The translations under genes were made by a program, and so were the position numbers. Shown one piece after another: positions 24,942-35,078 of a DNA stretch of 64,000 nt (positions are counted from its first letter, which is position 1; every line of letters starts with the position of its first letter). The notes under the pieces were generated by a model, which searched no databases, was not told where the DNA came from, and saw nothing but the letters and a program-made list of their open reading frames with translations. The stretch comes from Phlebopus portentosus (taxonomy: Eukaryota > Basidiomycota > Agaricomycetes > Boletales > Boletinellaceae), in contig JAYXKI010000008.1 of NCBI GenBank assembly GCA_037892935.1, positions 434,001-498,000 of the forward strand, given 5' to 3'.

Positions 24942-27388
24942 GTGCGTTTCTTATCTTTGTACTATGGGATAGCATATCTCTGCTGGTAAGTAAAGCAGCG
25001 TTAGTGCGTTGGAATATAGTTGCTCAGAGGCAACTAAATATGATTCTTTTACTTTGTCTTTCGTCTTTCAACTACGTAAGGCTGAAAGAGACGTTTAACG
25101 AATTTTATTATCCTATGACCTCCCTGTCACCATGGTATTGTCAGACGCGAAATTCAGGTCCGAACACATTTATCTACTTCACACTTGCCGTCCGCATCGG
25201 TGCCAGAATCAATTACTATGCGATATTGGCTCTTCCAACCATTCCAAAATATACTTTCACCATATACCAGGTTTAAGGCCATGTACAGAGTACGCGTTAT
25301 TGAGGTAAGATCCATAGACTTGCTCCTTGAAAAGAGCGAAGGCATCATCTGTAAGATTTTGCGAGACGATGTGCTACTTCACGTACTTATTCAACCTCTT
25401 GGGCTTTCTATGTCTCTTCGAAACGGATGGAAACACCAACCATCTTCCTGTATGTCCTTTGCTTGTCTCCGTTGCTTGTCGATGTCGACAAAGGAGATAA
25501 GTGGATGATCACTACAATGATCGACGGACGAGACTGAGTGCCATACACGCGTTGTTTGTTTCTGTTTACTGTACATCCTGCGATTAGATTGATAAGCGAG
25601 GACACCACTGGCAGCAGTCACAGGCAAACGTCACTTTACCATTCAACTTCCGACATATGTTTCATCTTCGCTTCTTGCCTCGCTGTTCTTGCCTGTCAAG
25701 TTTCTGCGCTGCTATGCGACATAACGCATCCGGAGAATCGTCACCGTCAAGGTTGGACCGATGCACGAGGAAACAACACGTCTATCATGTGAGATTTGTC
25801 CGTCGCATTAGCCAGTAAGTATATACTGTCGGTGCTGAGGGTCATGCGATGTGGCGCCATACGCATAACCAAGTAACTCAAAGACAACTCTGATAATGCT
25901 TAAGACGGTTATGGCTTACTGGCAGCCTCTAGCTGTTTGCTCGTCCTCAAAGTTTCAATTCGGCCCGCGAACTGGCATCAGTGACACCATCCTCGTACTT
26001 CTGGTAATCCTCTTGATAGTATCCTGAGAACTTGAGTTGCTCCCGTCTCTGCACTTCAAACTGGGTAAGCGAATCTATGAAGATGGATCATCTACATCTT
26101 CATCATCGCTGCTCAGTCTCTCTCCACGTCATCGCAGCCAGATCGCTCAGACTTCACACCTTTACGAAGTTCCATGGCCTTGTTCATCTCCGTCCTTGTG
26201 ATTTGGAAATTCCAGAGTTGCTTGCATCTGTCGTCTTTAGCGAAACATTAGATCAACCTATGTCCTCCGCTCTAGGCGCCATTCCGATGTGATAATCGAC
26301 ACGAAAGCTAACTCCTGCACTGTAAAGATATTCGTGATTGGACCATTCTATTGTGATTACAGCTTGTGTGCTATGCAAGGAAGATGTGGTGTTCTAAGTG
26401 GGGTCCATTTAGACCTAGCGCTCTTGCGGTGCCAAGTGATGCCTATCGAGGTCGATGTGGATGTTGGCATACTTCTCGTACTCGTTTGAATCGCTGGATC
26501 CTTTCCTTTCCGGACCCTTTTTTTTTTCAGAGGGAAGGCGCTCGTTAATTTTCTAGGCATCTTCTGGTATGACAGTGGATACCATTTCTGAGATCTCTTC
26601 ATGACGGCGCGTGGATAAGTTGTGAAGTGTTTCTGAAAGCAGTCACGTACGTAGTCCACGTGCGTATACTCAAGATGAGGTAAGTATCAATGAGTTTCAG
26701 GTTCAAGTTATTACGAATAAAATCGACAGCCTCTTACAGTAACTTCTACCGACTACATCTCGTTCAGGTCGATGACTATATACCGTCTTCGGCAAAGAAA
26801 AGGATACTTGCATTTTTTTTCTGGCTGTGGTTTCGTCCCCCCCCCCCCCCCGGAGGTTGAAACGCTAGGCATGTACCCGACGGGATGTTCGGTGCGAACC
26901 GGTGTACAGGGATTTTCTTTTCCATGGTAAAGGAGATTTTTCAGCCACGCGAGGTATGAAGCGGTTCTTGAGTTGAAACCAGAAGACCCATTTCCCAGGG
27001 GTTGCGGCACTGGTGCCTGAATTTTGGTCAGAATTCACCGAAGACAAGTCGTCTGCATGCAAGCTCGCTCAAGTTCGTAGCAGCGAACTATTCATACGTT
27101 CGCACAAATATCAGAATCATCTTAGCCCCACAATATACATGAGATGAACTCAAAATGAGTCAGGGAACACCTCTCGGACCCAGCCATGTACTGAACGAAG
27201 TGTGCATTCTCGCCTCATGAAGTTTCCATGAGATCCAAAAGCCGATAGCAATTCAACAACATATCTCTTCCCCAAGCTAGAACAAAGGATACAACTTTCC
27301 GGTAGTCAGGTAAGGAATCGTAGCATCGCGGAGAATTTGCAACAAACTTTCATACGGTCGTGAATTTCGTAGCGGAAAAATAAATACA
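24942..27388. other. 2.4-kb stretch without recognisable genes
   Basis: No open frame here resembles a known family on either strand. Two features stand out: a pure C run of 15 bases at 26837-26851 and an imperfect T run at 26517-26527. It may be decayed accessory DNA after the transporter array. Confidence 0.3.
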
Positions 27389-29143
27389 TCAATCTTCCTC
27401 GTCATTTTCGGATCCCGATCCAGCTTCATCATCATCGGGAGGAATAGTCATCATATCGTTTAGACTTCCAAGTAAATCTCATTAGGTCGATCGTTTCAGG
27501 AAAGCAAACTAACAAGACTTACCAGTGGACAAATGGTCGAGTAATTGAAATCATCCTCTTTACCGTCTCCTTGAAGTCGGAATCTAAGACTTCCTCGTCT
27601 GTAAAGCTTTATAAAAGGGATTTGCGCATGAACATTCTCCCCAAGCCTCAGCATAATATACTGTCATACTTATGGATAACGCAGAAGGATCGGCACTTCA
27701 ACAAGTCAATATCCCTTAAAGTAATAGGTCAATGTCGAAATCTGACGGCTAACGAAGCTAAAGCAAGACCTACTTGTGGGTTTTATCAACACCCTTTGGA
27801 GCAGTCTTCAATTCATCATCCCGTCCGAAGATATTTCGACGTCCACCCTTTGAGGTAGGTATCGGTTCACCGAAAACTTCAACAAACGCCGGATCCGTGA
27901 TTGTTTGACGTAACCGACGTGACGAACGGAGAATGTTATTCCTTGCTATTGAGTCGGCGTGTGTCGGAAGACAAAGCAACGTCATATAAATACCTTATCG
28001 TCTGCAATTCATTTTTCTCAGGGCACCAAACACCCGCAGCGAACAAACTGTCGCCCGCTTTGACTATCGAGTAATTAATATGCGTTCGAGAGGAATAGCT
28101 AGACACGGCTCACTACTCCTGCACAGTATGCAATTCCAAGTCAGCATGTACAGCTTGAGAATAATAAACGTCCATACAGGTGGTCTGGAGGATGCATTCA
28201 GAACGCGTCAAATTTGATAACAGAGGAACTTACAGCCCGCGAATATCCCTTTTCTCCCGCTTCTAGAGAAACTCGCAGAGAAGTTCGTCTTGTAAGGTGT
28301 CTTATCATTGCTGAAGCGTACATCCCGATAAATTCGATGCACAACGTCGTTGGGTGGTAGAGGTGGTATTTGAGGATCGGCTTCTATTAGCAACGGGGTA
28401 AACTCGTCAATAAAATCCTTCCATTCTTTCTCAGCCAGACGATATACGGGCTCTAAAACAGAACAAATTGTTCAGACGTGGGTTCAAGGAGGGAAGAAAG
28501 TGAATTCACCGCGCAGCTTAAACCTTCATTTCTTCTTAGACAGGTCGTGAAGCACAGAATGAAAAGAGCTACGCACCAAGTTCTGTCATTACATTCGGGA
28601 TTTTGCAATTGCCTAAGGAAGTTCAGAGTATTTTGCGAAATTTGGCCAGGTGGTACTGAAGCGACAGTTCACATCAAGGGTGAAGGGAAAGTTCGACTGA
28701 AACATACCACGTCCTGTCTTTGGCGCTTGCACAACGGTACCAACAACCTCCACGCCGTCCTTAAATTCTTCCTCATCATCACTAGCAGAAGCACGTTTCT
28801 TTTTGGAAGGAGACTTGCTGAAGAATCGCGACTTCATAGGAGACGAGTTCTTGGATTTAATTCCACGTTTTCTTTTGCGTCCGGACGTGTCGAAGTCGGG
28901 GTCGTCGAGAGTGTCGCTGTTCATGGACACCACGTCGTCGTCGTCATCGTCTTCACCAGATTGAACATACGCATCGCTTTCGTCTTGGTCACTTTTTGCA
29001 TCACTGTCTGTCGTCAAATTTAGCTGATTTCGTCGCGTGCTGGATACGCGTCTTGAGACGCGTCGCTGTGTTCTTGCACTTGACTCGGTGCTTTTATTAG
29101 CTGCGCTAGATTTCCTCTTTGCTGTTCTCGTACTTTTCGCCAT
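27389..29143 (-). CDS. DUF2461 (TIGR02453) family protein with acidic/basic N-terminal extension
   Basis: Start ATG at 29143-29141 (MAKSTRTAKRKSSAANKS). The first about 170 residues are disordered, with alternating basic (KKKRAS, GRKRKRG) and acidic runs (SGEDDDDDDVV), suggesting a nuclear protein. The DUF2461 domain follows with its signature blocks: DPQIPPLPPNDVVHRIYRDV and RFSNDKTPYKTNFSASFSRS (about 28260-28380), AGDSLFAAGVWCPEKNEL (about 28030), NNILRSSRRLRQTITDPAF and ELKTAPKGVDKTHK (about 27780-27950), DIDLLKCRSFCVIHKY, then TDEEVLDSDFKETVKRMISI and LNDMMTIPPDDDEAGSGS before the TGA at 27391-27389. The domain is widespread in bacteria and fungi and its biochemical role is not established. 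Divergent from SOF1, with 337 bp between the start codons. Confidence 0.9.
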
Positions 29144-29480
29144 GACAAGCAGTACTATGGGTTTCAAGGCAGATCAATAGAGATTTCTTGAAGTGTGACA
29201 CAGCGGTGGTGGTAGTCAAGATAACCAACTGCACTGCAATATCGAATGTCGCGGCGCTGTTGACGGCGGATGCAATCAAGCCCTTCGGATAGTGCCGGAT
29301 CGACGCTCCTAAATTTTGACTACCTCGTCCCGAGCTTTGCTATAATCCTTCCTTCCCATTTTCGTAGGGCATTCAGAAACGACTACATAGCAAGGCTACT
29401 CACCTTTTGGTACAGAAATAAGTTCTTGTACTTGTTTCTGGGCCTTTATCAAAAGATTGTGTGTAAAGAAATTCACAACC
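29144..29480. promoter_or_regulatory. Bidirectional promoter region, DUF2461 gene / SOF1
   Basis: 337 bp between divergent start codons. An open frame beginning with ATG at 29270 runs through it into SOF1, but its product does not look like Sof1 before the KIKVLQHS segment, so I read it as leader/promoter. Confidence 0.45.
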
Positions 29481-31256
29481 ATGGTACGTCGGCGTGGTCT
29501 GTTCTCAACAACCTCGAGCTGAAGTCACTCCAGAAAATAAAAGTCCTGCAACATTCGCCATCGGACCACCTTCCGAATCGTAGAGGAGATCCCGTTCCGA
29601 GGTCGCGGAACCTTGATCCAAATGTGCACCCGTTTGCGAGGCATCGAGAACGGATGCGTGCCTTGAACGCGGCGAAGATGGAGAGGATGTTCTCGAAGCC
29701 GTTTGTTGGCAGTTTGGATGGCCACATTGACGCTGTTGAAGTACTTGCCCGAAAACCACAATCTCTTAGTGTAGTAGCGAGTGCAAGTTGGGATGGAGGT
29801 GTGTTCCAACTTGTCGTCTATCGGTCATTGAACGCTGATCGACTTCTGGTAGAGATTATTGTCCATGATGTTCCGTTACGACGACACTTGTTGAGATTAC
29901 CCGGAGCTCATAAAGGAAAGGTATCAGGCCTATGTTGGGCGGAAGGTGATCGGCTTCTAAGCTGTGGCGTAGATCGAAATGTGAAGCTGTGGGATACACG
30001 AACGCTGTCGGATGCAGATGGGGACATGGATATTGATGCTGGTCCTTCTGAGGTAAGAGCAGCTAGTTGGGTTTCTCCACAGACCTTAATCTTGTGTCAA
30101 AATAGGGGCGGAAACCACTGGGAGTATTTCCTGGTAAATTCGCTCTCAAGTTGGTCATCTAATCTCTTTATTTTTCCTGGTATGCCAACTGACACTATCT
30201 CACAGCTCAATAGATCACCATCGAACCGATCCTCTATTTGCTACCGCCTCGAGCATCGTACAAGTGTGGGATGAAACGAAGTACGTTCCGCTGGCTTCTC
30301 TTAAATGCTTAAATCTAATCACAAGGGTCAACTAGGAGCGTACCTATATCTAATCTCACACACACAACCTCAACTGAAACAGTCTCCGCCATTCGATTCA
30401 ACGTCTCCGAATCATCCATTCTCGCCTCTGTAGGCTCTGATCGCACCTTCACATTATACGACATCCGAACAGGCAAGGCTGAGCGACGGGTCATCATGCG
30501 ATTCAGGGCAAATGCCCTCTCGTGGTCCCCTACCTTCCCAACGAGTGTCCTTCTTGCATCAGAGGATCATAATCTATACACCTTTGATATTCGCAGCTTG
30601 AGTACCCCGACACAGATATACAAAGCTCATGTCGCGGCGGTGATGTCTTGTGATTGGAGTCCGACAGGTACCGAGTTCGTATCTGGTGGATGGGACCGAA
30701 CTGTGCGCATCTGGAAGGAAAGCATTGGACGCGCACCGGAGGTGTATCATACAAAGCGGATGCAACGGTTGGTTCCTCATGAGGTCTTCTAAGAGAGCTC
30801 GCATACGACTTATAGCGATGATTCTTCCTCAGATTGACCTCCACGATTTACACTGCCGATGCGCGATTCATACTATCAGGTTCAGATGACGGGAACGTGC
30901 GCATCTGGAAGGCACGAGCATCAGAGAAGCTGGGTATTATCACTACGCGGGAGAAGGCGGCGATGGAATACCGCGACAGCTTACGAGCACGTTGGGCTAT
31001 GGACTCGGAGGTTGCGAAAGTTGCTCGGTATGCCTCATCCTTACGGGTGGTCGAGTAAGTTCAACCTCACTGACTTCATCTTCATCCTTGCAGGAGTCGT
31101 CGGTTACCAAAACCAGTGTACAAAGCCTCACATCTCAAGCACACGATGCTCGAGGCACAGCGTGTCAAGGAGGAGCGTCGTCGGAAACATTCTCGTGCGG
31201 GGCAGAGCAAGCCGAAAGCAGAGAAGAAAAAGGTCGTCTTGGCCGAACAGAGCTGA
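29481..31256 (+). CDS. SOF1: SOF1 / DCAF13, WD40 protein of the U3 snoRNP (18S rRNA processing)
   Basis: Sof1 is an essential nucleolar WD40 protein of the small-subunit processome. The coding sequence appears to start with an exon holding only the ATG (29481-29483), followed at once by a GTACGT donor and a 50-nt intron; exon 2 starts at 29534 with KIKVLQHSPSDHLPNRRGDP. This recreates the MKIK-type N-terminus of Sof1. Next come RNLDPNVHPFARHRERMRAL and KPFVGSLDGHIDAVEVLARK, and WD repeats ending in GLCWAEGDRLLSCGVDRNVK, SWSPTFPTSVLLASEDHNLY, SCDWSPTGTEFVSGGWDRTV and FILSGSDDGNVRIWKARASE. The C-terminal Sof1 signature is present (RLPKPVYKASHLKHTMLEAQ, RVKEERRRKHSRAG) and the TGA is at 31254-31256. 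Length and order fit the family (about 440 residues). Confidence 0.93.
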
Positions 31257-31575
31257 TCACGACATTCCACTCTTCCATTGCCATTTGCTTTGCTCTGATT
31301 TACTTCTCGTATTTCGTGGCTGTGGATCTCCCCCCGTCTATTCGAGTTTTGAAAGTAGATTACGATCTCGTCATTGGATTGCCCTCGAACCCTAATATTG
31401 GAATTCTGACCATTTCTTGGTGGCAAGAACATTCAGGATATGAGCTTCATTGGCATGGATGTCTTCTACGTTCGTCTACTTGCGTTGATTGGCACGTAGT
31501 GAGGGTAGCCGAAAATGACAAGTGAATGATACGAGAAAGAGCTTTCATTGCATCTATATCACTTTCGACAACCCA
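31257..31575. other. Convergent 3' intergenic region
   Basis: About 320 bp between the stop of SOF1 and the stop of the small minus-strand gene; nothing recognisable beyond presumed 3' UTRs. Confidence 0.4.
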
Positions 31576-32141
31576 CTATTGTTCTTCACTTTTCTCCGCA
31601 ACTTTCCGCTGGTCCGCGTACTGTTTAGCCCACTGAAAAGAAGATAACCAAAAGTTAGCATGAACAGACATACTGCGGAAAGCAACCATCGGTTAATAAC
31701 TCACCAACATCGATGGAATTGGTCTGGATGGAGGAGCATGCCTCACCTGAAGCATCAAATATAGTCACGAATAACAATGAAACAAAAGGCGCAGTAGTCA
31801 GAAATGTCAAGCAGAATCAAATAGCAACGAGGTTATGCACCTCTCTCGAAGCGCTCAACTGCCAGACACCATAAGTTACAGCCAAAATTCCGCCAAATAC
31901 GATTGCGGTGTTCGATTTCCAGTTAGATGGACGCGTCCACCAGCCACCTGTGAGCGTTCAAATTTCTTGTTAGGCTGTGTTGATGGTACGGAACCATGTG
32001 CTGATGGTATGGTAGGATGGTAGACGCACCTGCTGGCGAGTAGACTTCTTTCGGGTAAGGAAATTGACCGCCTCCGCCCTAATAAGCAATGCTCAGAAAC
32101 GCTTGTAAGACAGTGTGAGAGCGGCGAAAGGATACTACCAT
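31576..32141 (-). CDS. Small single-pass membrane protein, probably mitochondrial, unnamed family
   Basis: Four exons can be joined in frame into about 85 residues. The first holds only the ATG (32141-32139), then a GTAGTA donor; exon 2 starts at 32078 with GGGGQFPYPKEVYSPAG, exon 3 carries GGWWTRPSNWKSNTAIVFGG and ILAVTYGVWQLSASRE, exon 4 starts at 31632 with WAKQYADQRKVAEKSEEQ and the TAG at 31578-31576. One hydrophobic helix (about residues 32-49) sits between a short N-terminal tail and a basic C-terminal tail. The layout PYPKxVYSPxGGWWxxPxNWKxNT recalls small proteins of the fungal mitochondrial inner membrane that I cannot name with certainty; an accessory respiratory-chain subunit is one possibility. 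The consistent frame through four small exons argues that it is a real gene. Confidence 0.7.
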
Positions 32142-33131
32142 TGTCAAAGTCGGGCGTCGTCGTCGAGTTGATGAATGTTCTGCAGAGATGAATCCTATGT
32201 TAGTCTGGTTGGTCACATGACTCACTAATCTGAGCGACAGATAATTTGAATTTGACTATGTAGCTCTTCGGGCTTTCGTCAAATTCACTCAACTTGTGTC
32301 GGTCGGTCCTTCTTTAACCTGGAGTACCAAATAATTAGGATCGCTGAGTCAGTTGTATATTCAAGCTTGGATTTAGAAGACTTGTCGATTTCAGGGATGC
32401 CAATGCCATTGTACTGTACTGTACTGGTCCGAGTCGGGTCTGGCGCATCTTCCTCGCTGCCTGAAAGATATGAGACTACTTTTCAGCTCGGTTGTACTCT
32501 TCTCTAATACTGGCTCACCGTATTTCTTCGATCCCTGCACTGATCAAGAAGAACATCAAGCGTTCGGATTCTTCTCATGGACCAAGTTTGTGAGTGGAAA
32601 GAAGATTATTATTATTCCCACATGTCTGAAGAAAAGCCCGTTAATCAAGGCGAGAATACGACGACATCTGTTATGCTGACGGTATCTGATGTCCGACGGC
32701 ATGGCATCCTGTTCTCGAAAGAGTGAACGTATGGTTTAGATCAGATTGCCTGATGTACGTGAACATTCATAACGACTTCATGTGAAGATTGGGTACACTT
32801 GCTGATTCTTCGAAACTCAGCATCTATGTTGGCCAATGAGAGTCTGCAGGTCTTCGATTCCATCACCCCTATTGCACCTTGCCATCTTCTAATCATTCAT
32901 CTATCATAGCTAGGATGGTTTTAAAGCCCACCTTCCTATGCCGACTTCGCAGAACCCTTATCGCAACCACTCCTCATAATGTTTTCCACCGCGATTCCGT
33001 CAGAAGCGATCAGTTTCGCTCGTAATGTTACAGCATTTAAAGGAATTAATATCTTATTCTTGTTCTCTAGTCATACGAAACCAAAATAGAACCCAGTTGC
33101 CTGTGCTACATTTTACTTCTACTATAACAGT
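32142..33131. other. Gene-free stretch
   Basis: About 1 kb, including the promoter of the small minus-strand gene. Nothing recognisable; short frames only. Confidence 0.3.
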
Positions 33132-33639
33132 GTGTTTCTGTCCATCTTGGTGAGCTCTACTGACACGAAAGTCACACATTTTTCCGAAGAGGTGCGTTCT
33201 CTCATCGATGCGAGTGGGATTGCTTTTCCAAATAGCCATTTACCGTACATAGATGCAGTATATTTGGGTAAACACAATCCGGTTCATTCTGTGCAGTATC
33301 GTGACAAATTTTCTACCACAGGCAAGGAGATGGACGTCTGGAAAAGTTTTGTATCTTCTGGTATGTATGTATCGTCTCACTTGCTGAACATCTATGCTAA
33401 ATCCTTACACCTCTGAAGACCAGGTGCTTTGCCTCGATCTTTCTCGTGTAAGCTGCCAATTTGACTGTATGATCATTTCCCACTGATGCCTCTTCTAAAG
33501 GTGCTCGGTTACTGGAGTGAGCAACTATGCTTGGCATGATCATCGATATGCGTTTCGAAGAGTAAATTCTGGCAGTTGTTGCTCACTATAAATACCCATA
33601 CTACCTCGGAAACAGAATACATCCAATGCCCATAATTTC

Positions 33640-34628
33640 TTGAAGACATGTGAGTGTCAAATATTATTACTTCCGACATGTTATCTACAGACGTTTCATT
33701 TTATTCCAAGGTCTCCATGGAGGACTATATTCTGGCCTTGGGCCTATGATCATCCTGATCGCAGAGAGCAAGTCGTATGTCTTATCTGTTGCATTTGTGC
33801 CTCACAGTACTTTCCATTTCTTTAGTTACTCTCCAAATGTGTGTGTACGCGTTATACAGAAGGAACCGAAAAGCGCTCGTCTCCTTTGTTTCGTCCACTC
33901 TAGTTCTTTTCGGGGTCGACATTCTCCAATCGACAAACCTATTCCGTGAGTAATCAAGTGCCTCTTCGGACCTATTTTTGATTAATCTTGGGAGATAGTG
34001 GGAGTCGAAGAAGGACTATGTAAAGATGGTCGATGTAAACCCAACATATTTGCGTACTCTGATGGTCCCTTTGCCTGCATGACTGCGCAACCAATGTCCG
34101 GTATCGGCCTGCGCCTGTTTCGGAGATCTAGGAAACGGGATTCCTCAAATGGTGATATCTTAACTACGGCGACGGCAAGAGAATCGATTGTTTACTTTGT
34201 TGTGTGAGTGACGTTTTATGTTGATCCGCATAGTTTATCTGTCTTGAATGCCCTGGGCCATTCCCATATTCTGAATATCCGTCTTCACAGTATATTTACC
34301 GTCTGTTTCATTGCTGTGGTGCTCGTGTTCATTTTCGAGCACGTTCACATTGTAAGCGGATCAGTCAACTCAAATCTTGCTATTTCTTCTACATGCTTTT
34401 CTCATTCTATTTCCTTGGAAGGATGACGAATCAGTCCTATTCCAAATGAACGCGTACGAGACAATCGTGATAACCGTCATGGCTATCCTGGCCCCGAAGC
34501 TCATAATTGACCTGCGAGCGGAATGTTACCATCAGTCTGCTACGAGCACGATACAATTATCATGGAACGCTGATGTGCAACGGCGTTTTGCATCAGATAG
34601 AGAAGGATCTAGCAGTTCCGATATGTAG
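33640..34628 (+). pseudogene. Probable decayed seven-pass membrane protein gene (basidiomycete accessory family)
   Basis: Discontinuous coding-like fragments on the plus strand. At about 33710-33790 there is a hydrophobic GGLYSGLGPMIILIAESKS segment, and at 34290-34350 an IFTVCFIAVVLVFIFEHVHI segment. At 34437-34628 there is a terminal piece MNAYETIVITVMAILAPKLI-IDLRAE, followed by a Ser-rich tail and stop. The last piece resembles the final membrane helix and juxtamembrane LxLNLRxE motif of expanded agaricomycete seven-pass proteins of unknown function. I cannot join the pieces into one frame, and a degenerate second copy of the last exon lies downstream. The gene could instead be intact with introns I failed to place. 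Confidence 0.35.
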
Positions 34629-34794
34629 TGTAATGCGTCTGGGCTGATGGCGGTATGCAACACGCATACAGTCACATATTCCATTTTATCGATATGATAC
34701 CTGTATCGTTCGCTTATATCCATGTCATGGGCTGACCAATTATGATTTCCGCCCTTTCTCGCTTTGCTCTCTTGCAAGGATGTTGAACCGAACG

Positions 34795-34897
34795 GACAAG
34801 TCTCACTCCAAATACTCACGAGACTTTTGTGATAATTATCATGGTTATCAGCGTTCTGAATCCGAAAATATAATGGACTTGCAGACGGAGTGCTACG
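34795..34897 (+). repeat. Degenerate duplicate of the 34440-34530 exon
   Basis: The sequence around ACGAGACTTTTGTGATAA, ATCATGGTTATC and GACTTGCAGACGGAGTGCTA follows 34448-34533 (ACGAGACAATCGTGATAA, GTCATGGCTATC, GACCTGCGAGCGGAATGTTA) base by base with scattered changes. The copy carries a frameshift and a stop, so it is non-functional. It points to a local tandem duplication of the membrane-protein relic. Confidence 0.5.
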
Positions 34898-35078
34898 GTC
34901 TGTTTTCATTGAATCGTAATATGTGCCGACGCTCTGCGTCAGAATAGATAAGGTCATAGCGACTTCGATGCTTGATGCCGTCGGTTGGAACATAATGGTA
35001 TCACATACTGCGGACTGCACTACTACTCAGTACACTTTGGTCAACAAGAATACACAACTATCATCTTCCGAGCATTGT

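Noticed and set aside
28478..29023. 181-codon plus-strand open frame
   Set aside because: It is the antisense shadow of the Asp/Glu/Lys-rich first exon of the DUF2461 gene.
29270..29533. Long open frame with ATG at 29270 leading into SOF1
   Set aside because: The first 88 residues look nothing like Sof1, while the ATG-only exon at 29481 gives the family's MKIK start with good splice signals.
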